Source: Vibrio pomeroyi
GTDB taxonomy: Bacteria > Pseudomonadota > Gammaproteobacteria > Enterobacterales > Vibrionaceae
DNA length: 64,000 nucleotides
NCBI GenBank assembly: GCA_041879425.1
Contig: CP090854.1
Coordinates: 1,550,001 to 1,614,000 of the forward strand
Direction: 5' to 3'
The notes beneath the pieces were generated by a model, which was not told the DNA's origin, ran no database searches, and saw only the letters and a program-made list of their open reading frames with translations. Below are positions 52,411 to 61,023 of the stretch, piece by piece (the first letter of the stretch is position 1; the number at the start of each line of letters is the position of its first letter). Made by a program: the position numbers and the translations under genes.

Positions 52411-53781
52411 CTAGCGCTCGAATGACAGCCTCATTGCAGGAGTGACCATGTCACTTGATGTATCAGCGGTAGGCGTATTTTGGTTCTCTGGGGATTCTGG
52501 ATTGCTATACACCTTGGATCCATTGACCCAGGTGTGCTTGATCTGAGCTGAGAATTCATGCCCTGCGAACGGTGACCATCCACATTGATACAAGCTGTTG
52601 TCATTACTGACTAGAGTTGGTGTCTGTGGATCGACTAATACTAAATCGGCGAAGTAGCCCTCACGGATATAGCCGCGTTCCTGTATCGCATAACGGATCG
52701 CTGGGTTATGTGCGGTTTTCTCGACAACCTGAGCCACAGTCATGTTTCCCGCACTTACATGGTCAAATAGGCTCAACAGGGCGTGCTGGACCAGAGGTAA
52801 CCCTGCAGGTGCTTGTTCGTAAGGAACTTGTTTCTCTTCCCATGTATGTGGCGCGTGATCTGTCGCGATGATGTCGATTTTCCCCGTGCTCAACGCTGCT
52901 AATAGAGCGTCTCTATCACTTGGGTATTTGACGGCTGGATTGCACTTAATTTGGTTACCGAGCGTTGCGTAATCTTTATTGCTAAACCATAGGTGATGGA
53001 CACAAGCTTCTGCGGTAATGCGCTTTCCCTGAATGGGGCCGGCTTCAAACTGAGCGAGTTCTTTTTCTGTCGTGATGTGCAGCACATGAAGTTGACTGTT
53101 GTGTTTTTTGGCTAGCTCAATCGCATAGGAAGAAGAGGCATAACAAGCTTTGTCATCTCTTAGAATGGGGTGATCTTCAATCGTGAAAACCGCTTTCTCT
53201 TTTCTTAATTGTTCTTGGTTTTTGGCGATAACAGGCCCGCTTTCACAGTGGGTGACAATTAGGACGGGAGAATCACGGAATATAGCATCGAGTGCTTGAG
53301 GATCTTCTACCAACAAGTTGCCCGTTGAAGCGCCCATAAACACCTTTACACCACAGTGTTTAGTTGGGTCGAGACGTTTAATTTGCTCGAGGTTGTCTTC
53401 GGTCGCTCCTAGATAAAACGAGTAATTTGCTAGAGAGCTTTGTGCTGCAATATCGAACTTTTTTTCTAAGGCTTCAATCGTCGTTGTTGCAGGGTTTACG
53501 TTTGGCATTTCCATATAGCAGGTAATACCGCCTGCAACCGCAGCTCGTGACTCAGTGGCGATTGAGCCTTTGTGTGTTAAACCCGGCTCACGAAAGTGAA
53601 CTTGGTCGTCAATCATTCCAGGAATTAGGTAACAGCCTTGCGCGTCAATGACCTCATCGTTTGGGCTTGGTGTAATGTGGTTCGCGATCTTTTCGATTCG
53701 CTGGTCGACGACCAATACATCTGTTTCGGTGACGATGCCTTCGTTAACCACGCGGGCATTCTTTATGAGCGTTGCAGACAT
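52411..53781 (-). CDS. Class I dihydroorotase paralogue of the Zur operon
   Basis: 456 aa amidohydrolase. LIPGMIDDQVHFREPGLTHK replaces the usual HxH by QxH. GVKVFMGASTGN with the carbamylated Lys, VTHCES, LHVLHITTEKE, ATDHAPHTWEEK and the C-terminal ADLVLVD strand are intact. Vibrios have a type II PyrC for pyrimidine synthesis, so this class I copy under Zur is probably a substitute during zinc shortage. Its altered HxH may lower metal demand. It is 65 bp downstream of zur. Confidence 0.85.
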   Translation of the reverse strand: MSATLIKNARVVNEGIVTETDVLVVDQRIEKIANHITPSPNDEVIDAQGCYLIPGMIDDQVHFREPGLTHKGSIATESRAAVAGGITCYMEMPNVNPATTTIEALEKKFDIAAQSSLANYSFYLGATEDNLEQIKRLDPTKHCGVKVFMGASTGNLLVEDPQALDAIFRDSPVLIVTHCESGPVIAKNQEQLRKEKAVFTIEDHPILRDDKACYASSSYAIELAKKHNSQLHVLHITTEKELAQFEAGPIQGKRITAEACVHHLWFSNKDYATLGNQIKCNPAVKYPSDRDALLAALSTGKIDIIATDHAPHTWEEKQVPYEQAPAGLPLVQHALLSLFDHVSAGNMTVAQVVEKTAHNPAIRYAIQERGYIREGYFADLVLVDPQTPTLVSNDNSLYQCGWSPFAGHEFSAQIKHTWVNGSKVYSNPESPENQNTPTADTSSDMVTPAMRLSFER

Positions 53782-53846
53782 AGCGTTTCACTTTCTCCTT
53801 GTTGATAGGGCTAATACTGTTGAGAGTGTTTAAGAGAGTAGGTGCA

Positions 53847-54323
53847 TCATTGAGTGGAAGCGGGCTCATTTTGGTTCGCACATTCGTCGCACACACAGCT
53901 TATCTCTAACTGAGGGCTAACAACGGTGAAGCCTTCTTGTTTAGCATGAGATTGAAGGTCACGAATAATGGCAGGGTGGATGGTTTGCTCGCTGATCTTG
54001 TCGCACTTGGAGCAGATCAAAAATTGGGGGATGCCATGCTCATGTTCGCAAAGAATATGGTCGCAAAGTATGAACTTATTGGAGACTTTCAGTTTATGCG
54101 CCAAGTGATGTTCTTCTAGGAACTCCAACACTCGATAAACCGACATCGCCTGAACATTCTGATCAAAGTGCTCTTTACAGTAATCGACAATTTCATAGGC
54201 AGACAGCGCTTTGTCGGCGTGTACCAACGCACGCAATATCAACAGCCTCTTTGCCGTAAACTGTTTGCCATTGGTTTTGCAGCCTTGTTTTACATGCTTA
54301 ATGATCGCTTCGACGTCTCTCAT
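53847..54323 (-). CDS. zur: Zur, zinc-dependent Fur-family repressor
   Basis: 158 aa Fur-family repressor. The winged helix lies at about 15-85 (TAKRLLILRALVHADKALSA, AMSVYRVLEFLEEHHLAHKL). The metal-binding/dimer part has NKFILCDHILCEHEHG, LICSKCDK and CVCDEC, two CxxC sites for structural zinc. The Zur identity, rather than Fur, rests on its operon partners and the TGTTAT-N3-ATAAC boxes. With zinc bound it represses; it heads the operon zur-pyrC-gammaCA-cobW and has its own box upstream. Confidence 0.9.
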   Translation of the reverse strand: MRDVEAIIKHVKQGCKTNGKQFTAKRLLILRALVHADKALSAYEIVDYCKEHFDQNVQAMSVYRVLEFLEEHHLAHKLKVSNKFILCDHILCEHEHGIPQFLICSKCDKISEQTIHPAIIRDLQSHAKQEGFTVVSPQLEISCVCDECANQNEPASTQ

Positions 54324-54354
54324 TCAATCCACTAAATTAAAAATAACATGGAGA

Positions 54355-54369
54355 TGTTATAACATAACG
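54355..54369 (-). promoter_or_regulatory. Zur box upstream of zur (autoregulation)
   Basis: TGTTAT-AAC-ATAACG, 32-46 bp before the zur start, with a perfect core ATGTTATAACAT (54354-54365). It matches the box at 30715-30740 almost exactly. Confidence 0.8.
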
Positions 54370-54962
54370 ATTTGAGTGGTGAAACGTACTTTTGGTTTTG
54401 TTAGTACTAAGTGTGACTATTATTAGTTTTGAATTAGATAAGGAAATGCGACGTTTTTCAGGTTGGATACGGGGTTCCGTTAGGCCGTACCGTTTTAAAA
54501 TGTCGACGAGCGCGACACATATCTGCATTCCGATATTGACCCAATCGAATTAAATGCTGAAATGATACGAATCTCATATTTAATAACGCTTATTTAGTAA
54601 CCTCTGTTGAGTTCGATATCAAATCAAGTGGCTGATTTTATTGGGTATCGGAGAAAAGTCTCAGAAATTAATATTTAGAAAACTAAAGTTTTAAATATTG
54701 ATTTATTTGGCTTTATTGGAATATAACTCGGCTTGGTGGCTGTGAAGTAGAGGTTTTTTAGCTATATGTGTGAATTTAGAAGCGAGTTATCTTTCTGATT
54801 TGAAAGAATAATTCAATAGTTCAGATAAAAAAGTTGGCGAAAATCAGAAGCTTGGCATACACTTTCCTTGTAAATGACCTTATCTCATTGATTGAATAGG
54901 GTAAATGCTTTGGCGCTACTGGCGATGGTAGCAATGTTTAACATAGCTTTGAGGAAAGTTTT
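54370..54962. other. Gene-free region between zur and ihfA
   Basis: About 590 bp, AT-rich. Short frames on both strands lack ribosome sites. It should hold the zur promoter at its left end and the ihfA promoter at its right. No pheT end is seen before ihfA, although that gene usually precedes ihfA. Confidence 0.5.
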
Positions 54963-55259
54963 ATGGCACTCACGAAGGCCGATTTGGCTGAGAACCTGTT
55001 TGAGACACTCGGATACAGCAAGCGGGATGCCAAGGAAACGGTGGAAGTGTTTTTCGAAGAAGTTCGTAAAGCGCTCGAAAATGGCGAACAGGTAAAACTG
55101 TCTGGTTTTGGTAATTTTGATCTTCGCGAGAAAAACGAGCGACCTGGTCGTAACCCGAAAACTGGTGAAGACATTCCAATTTCTGCTCGACGTGTTGTTA
55201 CTTTTAGACCGGGACAAAAATTAAAGGCCCGTGTCGAAAATATTAAAATCGAGAAGTAG
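54963..55259 (+). CDS. ihfA: Integration host factor subunit alpha
   Basis: 98 aa. [40 protein letters not shown] and [20 protein letters not shown] are nearly invariant IhfA segments; the intercalating Pro lies in [16 protein letters not shown] bends DNA at specific sites. GAGGAAAG precedes the ATG. It has its own terminator. It is not preceded by pheT here, unlike the usual order. Confidence 0.95.
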   Translation: MALTKADLAENLFETLGYSKRDAKETVEVFFEEVRKALENGEQVKLSGFGNFDLREKNERPGRNPKTGEDIPISARRVVTFRPGQKLKARVENIKIEK

Positions 55260-55268
55260 CCAAGCAAT

Positions 55269-55293
55269 AGACCACGCCTAGCGTGGTCTTTTT
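55269..55293 (+). terminator. Intrinsic terminator of ihfA
   Basis: AGACCACGC (55269-55277) and GCGTGGTCT (55281-55289), loop CTA, followed by TTTTTG. Confidence 0.85.
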
Positions 55294-55342
55294 GTATGTG
55301 ACGTCTAATTTTAAACTGCGTTAAAACTATTCCCTTTATTCT

Positions 55343-55378
55343 TATCTCTATCTCTATCTCTATCTCTATCTCTATCTC
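55343..55378. repeat. Hexanucleotide microsatellite (TATCTC)6
   Basis: Six perfect tandem copies of TATCTC between the terminators of ihfA and relV. It lies outside any credible gene. Confidence 0.95.
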
Positions 55379-55476
55379 GTCTAGCTTTCTAGAGCGATAA
55401 GCCGATGGATTCACTTTGAGCATTTCGGCTAGCCACGCTGCCTAACTGATCTCCAGAATGTAATATAGCCAAAAAG

Positions 55477-55505
55477 AAAGGGCTGCAAATTAATGGCAGC
55501 CCTTT
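55477..55505 (-). terminator. Intrinsic terminator of relV
   Basis: AAAGGGCTGC (55477-55486) and GCAGCCCTTT (55496-55505). On the reverse strand it is followed by CTTTTTGGC. Confidence 0.8.
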
Positions 55506-55535
55506 GAGTTGATATTCTGTGGTGTTCTAAACGGT

Positions 55536-56315
55536 TTACGCGGCTTTAATATGAGTCGTGATATACGGCTGCCATGCTTGTTGGTATAGCTCTAAAGATT
55601 GACGTCTTAGGCTATTGATTTGCGCTGCTTCGATGTCGTTGATTGGGCGTTTTTCAGCAATGGCGTGACGCTCAATGCCTTGGATGATTTCGTATAGTTC
55701 GTGCTCTGGGCCACTTTTCACATCAGCAATCGCTTTCAAGTGAAGCTGAACTTCAGCAATGATGTTGGTTTTAGGCAAACGAACTAACAGGTTAAGGTCA
55801 CGGTAGCCAGAATCAGCAGGTGACTTAAACTTGTTTTTCAATTTCACAACGTCCGCTTCACGGCTTAGTGATTCATACACTTCAACCAAGCTTTCTACGT
55901 CGTTTGCGATAATCGTTGCACGAGCTAAGTCGGTAATTCTTGTTACATCGCCATCAAGCTCAAGGTCAATTTTCTCTTCTGCACGAGCTTGAGATTTAAC
56001 ACCTGCGAACAGGGCTTCTGAGTTGGTAAGTAGGGCAGTACTTTTACAGATAGTTTCTAGCTCAGCTTGTGCTTGGTGAGCTTTGCTGTAAAGGATGTCG
56101 AAATCGGTATAAGGCTGAGTCGGACGTGAGTCGAATGCTTTTATGCCATACAAGCCGCTTAGGCTATGGCGGAATACATTTGATGAAACTTGGTTTTGCG
56201 ATGACGCTGTGCGCGATTGATCAGTTGAACTTGTTGAAACAGGTGCTGCTGCGAATGCAGGCGCTCGGCTCAATACTAGAAGCATTAGGGCCGTCGTACG
56301 GAGAAATACACTCAT
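55536..56315 (-). CDS. relV: RelV-type small alarmone synthetase
   Basis: 259 aa. A RelA/SpoT synthetase fold without hydrolase or C-terminal regulatory domains. It has VKSQARAEEKI (Lys107, Arg111), ITDLARATI (Asp129, Arg132), KFKSPADSGYRDLNLLVRLP (Tyr171) and IAEVQLHLKAI (Glu188). As I recall, mutational work on V. cholerae RelV singled out K107, D129, R132, L150 and E188; all five occur here at the same numbers. The neighbours ihfA, tpm and purT match the relV locus. The N-terminus (MSVFLRTTALMLLVLSRAPA, FAAA) looks like a signal peptide, odd for an enzyme that needs cytoplasmic GTP/ATP. Confidence 0.85.
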   Translation of the reverse strand: MSVFLRTTALMLLVLSRAPAFAAAPVSTSSTDQSRTASSQNQVSSNVFRHSLSGLYGIKAFDSRPTQPYTDFDILYSKAHQAQAELETICKSTALLTNSEALFAGVKSQARAEEKIDLELDGDVTRITDLARATIIANDVESLVEVYESLSREADVVKLKNKFKSPADSGYRDLNLLVRLPKTNIIAEVQLHLKAIADVKSGPEHELYEIIQGIERHAIAEKRPINDIEAAQINSLRRQSLELYQQAWQPYITTHIKAA

Positions 56316-56638
56316 TCAAACTCCAAAATACAAGGTTACAAAAACGGGTAGTCAAAAGGGGTAACCAGTAACGCATAAGAGTAAAAACAGCTTAACTAAA
56401 CTCACTACATATTAAATGGGGCTAGCTAAGGCAGAAACCAACTCTAACGTTTAATATTGCTTTAAAATGTGAACATATAGACAAATAATTCAAGCGTTTG
56501 TTCCGCAATTTTAAGAACTTTGAACTCGGCCAGTTTCTGATTTTATTGAAACCAATTTGGAACTTTAAACCAAGCTAAGGTTGCTCTTACCTCTCTATAC
56601 TGTACCCTTGCATTATGACTGTTTAACATGAACGAAAG

Positions 56639-57292
56639 ATGAATAATCCTGAATTTTGGCACAATAAATGGGCAGCCAACCAAATTGGTTTCCACCTTGA
56701 AGATGTAAACCCACTTCTGATTGAATTTTGGAAAAAAACCGACCCTAGCTACGAGAAGAGTGTGTTTGTACCACTTTGTGGCAAAAGCGAAGATCTGATT
56801 TGGTTAGCGTCTAAGCATGAAGAGGTTCAAGGGGTTGAGCTTAGCCAAATCGCGGTACGCGCATTTTTCTCAGAGCATTTTTACACGCCGACTGTGACTC
56901 AAATTAATGGTCAGCATGAGCTTTACCAATTCGATGAACTGAGTGTTTACACGGGGGATTACTTCACTGCGCCAATTCAGCCTGTCGATATTATTTATGA
57001 CCGCGCTTCTTTAGTGGCATTGCCTGAAGAGATGCGAGTGCAGTATGTCGAGCGTTTGAAACAACTACTGAAACCGGGTGGCAAGATTCTTCTGGTGACG
57101 CTGGATTACGATCAAAACGAAATGGCAGGGCCTCCGTTTAGCGTGCCTAAGCTAGAAATTGCTCAGTTATTTTCAGGTTATAAGATCACATTGTTGAATC
57201 AGGATATCGCAGACGATGAACATCCTAAGATTGCGAAGAAAGGTTTGTCTCGCTTCTGTGAGGAAGTGTATTTGATTGAGTCAGACGCTTAA
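56639..57292 (+). CDS. tpm: Thiopurine S-methyltransferase
   Basis: 217 aa SAM-dependent methyltransferase. [20 protein letters not shown] and VNPLLIEFW at the start, [16 protein letters not shown] (SAM loop), [20 protein letters not shown] and [14 protein letters not shown] match bacterial TPMT. It methylates thiols and, in bacteria, also selenium and tellurium compounds. GAAAG lies close before the ATG. It has a strong terminator and is convergent with purT. Confidence 0.9.
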   Translation: MNNPEFWHNKWAANQIGFHLEDVNPLLIEFWKKTDPSYEKSVFVPLCGKSEDLIWLASKHEEVQGVELSQIAVRAFFSEHFYTPTVTQINGQHELYQFDELSVYTGDYFTAPIQPVDIIYDRASLVALPEEMRVQYVERLKQLLKPGGKILLVTLDYDQNEMAGPPFSVPKLEIAQLFSGYKITLLNQDIADDEHPKIAKKGLSRFCEEVYLIESDA

Positions 57293-57334
57293 GTTCAGTC
57301 TACTTAGTTAAGCCAACATAAATAACACCAACAA

Positions 57335-57360
57335 AAAGACGGGCTCGATAGCCCGTCTTT
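57335..57360 (+). terminator. Intrinsic terminator of tpm
   Basis: AAAGACGGGCT (57335-57345) and AGCCCGTCTTT (57350-57360), loop CGAT, followed by TTTATTG. Confidence 0.9.
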
Positions 57361-57363
57361 TTT

Positions 57364-57424
57364 ATTGTTCAGATTTGAACTCGTGATTGTTCAGATTTGA
57401 ACTCGTGATTGTTCAGTATTGAAC
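57364..57424. repeat. Triplicated GTTCA-N4-TGAAC dyad with 22-bp period
   Basis: Two identical 22-bp units (57364-57385, 57386-57407) and a third partial, diverged copy (57408-57424). Each contains GTTCA-N4-TGAAC (57367-57380, 57389-57402, 57411-57424). They lie directly before the purT stop codon. Confidence 0.85.
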
Positions 57425-57430
57425 AACTGG

Positions 57431-58606
57431 TTAGTAAATCACTTTTACTTTCGAAGCGCTTTCAATGGCATCTTCGATTGCTGTTTCTGTGCTATTACGA
57501 CGAGTTAACGCTAAACCAAGACGACGGCGACCATCAATGTCAGGCTTACCAAACAGACGGACTTGTGTTTGCGGTGCGTCTAGCGCTTCTGCAAGGCCTT
57601 CAAAGCGGATATTTGTTGATGTGCCTTGACCAAGGATTACCGCAGAGGCACAAGGGCCATACTGAGTAATTGATTTGATCGGCATACCTGTAAATGCGCG
57701 TACGTGTAGCGCAAATTCAGATGAGTCTTGAGACATTAGAGTCACCAAGCCAGTATCGTGTGGGCGAGGGGAGACTTCATTGAAGATCACGTGGTCGCCT
57801 TTAACGAACAGTTCAACACCAAAGATGCCGTGACCGCCTAATGCGTTAACCACTTGCTCTGCCGTGTATTGCGCCGCTTTCAGTGCGTTGTCTGACATGA
57901 TCTGTGGCTGCCATGATTCACGGTAATCACCGTCTTCTTGGCGGTGACCGATAGGTGCGCAGAAGTGAACACCGTCGACTGCACGAACGGTAAGCAGTGT
58001 GATTTCGTAATCAAAGTCGATGAAGCCTTCAACGATCACACGACCCGCTCCAGTACGACCGCCTTCTTGTGCGTAGTCCCAAGATTTCTGGATGTCTTCT
58101 TCGGTTTTGATAACGCTTTGGCCTTTGCCTGAAGAACTCATTACTGGTTTAACAACGCAAGGCATACCCACGAACTCAACAGCAGCGGCGAAGTCTTCGA
58201 AGGTGTCTGCAAAGCGGTAAGGTGAAGTGCTTAGTTTCAACTCTTCAGCAGCTAAACGACGAATGCCTTCGCGGTTCATCGTTAGTTTGGTTGCATTCGC
58301 CGTTGGAACGACATTCAAGCCTTGTGCTTCAAGCTCAACTAACTTGCTGGTGGCAATAGCTTCAATTTCAGGAACCACATAATCTGGTTTTTCTAGCTCA
58401 ATGATAGCTTGAAGAGCATCACCATCTAACATGTCTAATACATGGCTACGGTGCGCAACTTGCATTGCTGGTGCGTCTGCATAACGGTCACAAGCAATAA
58501 CTTCTAAACCTAAACGTTGGCACTCGATAGCAACTTCTTTTCCGAGTTCACCTGAACCTAATAGAAGTACACGAGTAGCATTTTCACGAGTAGCAGTACC
58601 AAACAT
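57431..58606 (-). CDS. purT: Formate-dependent phosphoribosylglycinamide formyltransferase PurT
   Basis: 391 aa ATP-grasp enzyme. [97 protein letters not shown] and [16 protein letters not shown] match PurT. It makes formyl-GAR from GAR, formate and ATP, the third step of purine synthesis. ATG 58606 (MFGTATREN) is used; the longer frame reads through the promoter and PurR box. The last strand ends KVKVIY. Confidence 0.95.
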   Translation of the reverse strand: MFGTATRENATRVLLLGSGELGKEVAIECQRLGLEVIACDRYADAPAMQVAHRSHVLDMLDGDALQAIIELEKPDYVVPEIEAIATSKLVELEAQGLNVVPTANATKLTMNREGIRRLAAEELKLSTSPYRFADTFEDFAAAVEFVGMPCVVKPVMSSSGKGQSVIKTEEDIQKSWDYAQEGGRTGAGRVIVEGFIDFDYEITLLTVRAVDGVHFCAPIGHRQEDGDYRESWQPQIMSDNALKAAQYTAEQVVNALGGHGIFGVELFVKGDHVIFNEVSPRPHDTGLVTLMSQDSSEFALHVRAFTGMPIKSITQYGPCASAVILGQGTSTNIRFEGLAEALDAPQTQVRLFGKPDIDGRRRLGLALTRRNSTETAIEDAIESASKVKVIY

Positions 58607-58673
58607 AGAAATTCCTTCCGATCTTTTGAACGATTGATTGAAAACGGGGTGATCATACTTATTTAAATGACAA

Positions 58674-58689
58674 AAGCAAACGTTTGCGC
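58674..58689 (-). promoter_or_regulatory. PurR box upstream of purT
   Basis: AAGCAAACGTTTGCGC contains the perfect 12-bp palindrome GCAAACGTTTGC and matches the PurR consensus ACGCAAACGTTTGCGT at 13 of 16 positions. It lies about 70 bp before the purT start, so purT is expected to be repressed when purines are plentiful. Confidence 0.85.
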
Positions 58690-58719
58690 AACTTGCGGCG
58701 TTAATTACAAGCATAAAAA

Positions 58720-58746
58720 AAGCAGCCCCGTTAAATAGGGCTGCTT
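58720..58746 (-). terminator. Intrinsic terminator of cdd
   Basis: AAGCAGCCC (58720-58728) and GGGCTGCTT (58738-58746), followed on the reverse strand by TTTTTATGC. Confidence 0.85.
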
Positions 58747-58773
58747 ATTTAAATCTTTGTTAACTAGATGTAC

Positions 58774-59661
58774 TTAGATTGCTAAGTAAGTCACTGGAAT
58801 GTCGGGATTAATCGCTTCTAATGTAGATTGCGTATCCGCCAGGTGACTGATGCTACCTTCAGAAATTTCAACCAAAGCTGCACTTTCAATTTGTTCAAAG
58901 TCGAAGCCCGCCAGTTTGAGTTGAATCAATGCCACTTGTAGAGGCGGTAGGCTAGGGTTGAACGCTGCGTTTTCAGCGTAAGCACCGGTGAAAACCTCAC
59001 CCGACGTCAGCTGTAGTGACACACCACTTAGGTTTTTGGTGTAAGGAGCGTGACTGCGGTTTAGTGCTGCTAGCGCTTCTACAACAATAGGGGTTGTTTC
59101 TTCAGTCGTGTACTTATGATCAAGCTTAGTCATTAGCCCAGTCGTCACACCTAAATCAGCAGGGCCGAAAGAGTCTGGCAGGTATTCTTGTAGTGACATC
59201 TCATCGCGTTGTGGAAGCTGAACTTTAAGCTCTTTCGCTGTGGTCAGTTCGTTCATAAACTGACGACAGTGACCACAAGGACTGAAGTTGATGGTGATAT
59301 CTGAGATGCCTTGCTCGCCTTTCATCCATGCATGGCTGATTGCAGATTGCTCAGCGTGTACTGTTTGGCCAAGTTGAGCACCAGCGATTTCAAGGTTTGC
59401 ACCAAAATACAAAGTACCAGACAAACCACGCACGATTGCACCAACATAAAAGTCAGATAATGGAGCGTAAGAATACGCTGCGGCAAAAGGAAGTAGCGCA
59501 ATACGTAGTTCGTCATCCGCTAAACCACTTGCTTGTAGTAGGTTGGCAAATTGTTCTGGAGACAATGTCGCGTCAAAGTTGTCTGCTAATACGATGTCAC
59601 TCAAAAGCGCTTTCATTGATGATGGAGCACTTTCCAGCGCCAGGGTAATACGACTGTTCAT
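58774..59661 (-). CDS. cdd: Cytidine deaminase (two-domain dimeric type)
   Basis: 295 aa. The catalytic first domain has [20 protein letters not shown] (His and Glu of HAE) and SPCGHCRQF (two zinc Cys). A second non-catalytic copy follows (about 185-295), as in E. coli Cdd. It converts cytidine and deoxycytidine to uridine nucleosides. A CRP-type site lies 56-71 bp upstream. Neighbours lrgB/lrgA and the order resemble E. coli yohJ-yohK-cdd. Confidence 0.95.
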   Translation of the reverse strand: MNSRITLALESAPSSMKALLSDIVLADNFDATLSPEQFANLLQASGLADDELRIALLPFAAAYSYAPLSDFYVGAIVRGLSGTLYFGANLEIAGAQLGQTVHAEQSAISHAWMKGEQGISDITINFSPCGHCRQFMNELTTAKELKVQLPQRDEMSLQEYLPDSFGPADLGVTTGLMTKLDHKYTTEETTPIVVEALAALNRSHAPYTKNLSGVSLQLTSGEVFTGAYAENAAFNPSLPPLQVALIQLKLAGFDFEQIESAALVEISEGSISHLADTQSTLEAINPDIPVTYLAI

Positions 59662-59716
59662 GTTGAATCCTTAATTGACCTTAGGCTTTAATTTTATGCA
59701 ATGCTCAGGAATTTTC

Positions 59717-59732
59717 CGTGATGGGGGTCACT
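59717..59732 (-). promoter_or_regulatory. CRP-type site upstream of cdd
   Basis: CGTGAT-GGGG-GTCACT agrees with TGTGA-N6-TCACA at 8 of 10 core positions. E. coli cdd is activated by CRP and repressed by CytR, so the position is meaningful. A second, tighter-spaced GTGA-GGTCACAC lies near 59771-59783. Confidence 0.65.
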
Positions 59733-59882
59733 ATTGAATCTCTGTTGTTACATTGGTTTGCATAATTAGAGTGAGGTCACACTTGAAATCGATTGCAAGA
59801 GCCATTTATACGGTTGATATCGCACTTATTGCTCGTAAAAGACCGTGACTTGACTGCTATTGCTAAATAAATGCGAATAAAA

Positions 59883-59924
59883 AGCCCAAGCAGACACTGT
59901 AATCAACAGCATTCTGGTTGGGCT
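59883..59924 (-). terminator. Intrinsic terminator of the lrgAB operon
   Basis: AGCCCAA (59883-59889) pairs with TTGGGCT (59918-59924) around a long loop. On the reverse strand it is followed by TTTTTATTCGC. Confidence 0.6.
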
Positions 59925-59947
59925 GAATCGCGTAGTGATCGTTTAAG

Positions 59948-60625
59948 TTAAGAATAGAACCAAATCACAACTGAAAACACGCTAGGTGCAATGATTGAGG
60001 TGATAACGCCACAGAGCACTAAAGCCAATGAACTGAATGCGGCATCTTCTTGGTTCTTTTCCGCACAAGTCGCGGTGCCCAGAGCGTGAGAAACCGTACC
60101 CATGGTTAAACCTCTGGCAATTGGGCTCTTAATACCAATCAGATTATAGATAGGGTAAGCAAAGATCGCCCCGAACAAACCTACGATCAAAACCAATATT
60201 GCCGCAATGGCTGCTTCACCACCTAAATGACTCGATACTTCCATCGCGATCGGCGTCGTCACTGATTTGCCTAACAGGCTCGCAATCAAGCTAAGGTCGG
60301 CTTTAAAAGCAACCGCAATGATTGCTGTTGTGGTCATCGACATCACACTGCCTAAGGTGCAGGCAAAGGTAATAATGCGCCAGTTAGCTCGAATTTGAGG
60401 CAATTGCTCGTAAAGAGGGTAAGCAAGAGCCACAACCGCAGGCTGAAGCATGTAAGTGATCCAAGTGTTGTCTGCGTAGTAAGTCTCGAAAGGCACTTTG
60501 AAGAACAACAGAATTGGAATAATGATGCCAATGCTGATCAATAACGGGTTACACAGTGGTGAGTTCACTTTCTGGCTTACCCAGCGAGCAAACAGGAACA
60601 CCACGATGGTCAGTAGAATCCACAT
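59948..60625 (-). CDS. LrgB/YohK-family membrane protein
   Basis: 225 aa, about seven membrane helices. Family blocks are NPLLISIGIIIPILLFF, VVALAYPLYEQLPQIRANW, LLGKSVTTPIAMEVSSHLGG, AIAAILVLIVGLFGAIFAY and GTVSHALGTATCAEKNQEDA. LrgB homologues work with LrgA as hydrophobic partners, linked to murein hydrolase control or to pyruvate and small-molecule transport. GAGAGG lies before the start, two nt after the lrgA stop. Confidence 0.9.
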   Translation of the reverse strand: MWILLTIVVFLFARWVSQKVNSPLCNPLLISIGIIIPILLFFKVPFETYYADNTWITYMLQPAVVALAYPLYEQLPQIRANWRIITFACTLGSVMSMTTTAIIAVAFKADLSLIASLLGKSVTTPIAMEVSSHLGGEAAIAAILVLIVGLFGAIFAYPIYNLIGIKSPIARGLTMGTVSHALGTATCAEKNQEDAAFSSLALVLCGVITSIIAPSVFSVVIWFYS

Positions 60626-60627
60626 GA

Positions 60628-60999
60628 TTATTTACCTCTCGAAAGCAAGCGGTCTAAGAACCATGATAGAGACACCAATACGATGAGTGTGCCACCAACG
60701 GCACTCGCCATGATTGGCAGTGCATTGGCAATAAGCATGTCGAAGTGGTCCATTAACCCAACACTGATTGGGACGAACAATAAGATCATCAAACGAATAA
60801 TCAGACTGGCACCGGGTTGTACCCAGTGTGATGGAACAATACCTATCACCATGGCAGTAAACAGAATCAACATGCCAAAAATACTGCCTGGAATTGAGGT
60901 CTCTAGATATTGTTGTAACGCGTTACCTGCAGTGAGAGCACCTATGATTAAGGTGAAGGAGATTAAGCAGTAAACGAGTTTGATCAATCTTTCTTTCAA
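60628..60999 (-). CDS. CidA/LrgA (YohJ)-family membrane protein
   Basis: 123 aa with four membrane helices: [60 protein letters not shown] and [13 protein letters not shown]. It is the holin-like partner of the downstream LrgB. The start is a TTG (60999); a second TTG at 60987 is possible, and there is no ATG. It follows sbcB by 24 bp and may be transcribed with it. Confidence 0.85.
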   Translation of the reverse strand: MKERLIKLVYCLISFTLIIGALTAGNALQQYLETSIPGSIFGMLILFTAMVIGIVPSHWVQPGASLIIRLMILLFVPISVGLMDHFDMLIANALPIMASAVGGTLIVLVSLSWFLDRLLSRGK

Positions 61000-61023
61000 A
61001 GTGTCACATCTCTTGATAATGAA

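Noticed and set aside
54938..55423. 161-codon reverse frame across ihfA with an IEIEIE run
   Set aside because: It is antisense to ihfA; the repeated residues come from the TATCTC microsatellite, and there is no ribosome site.
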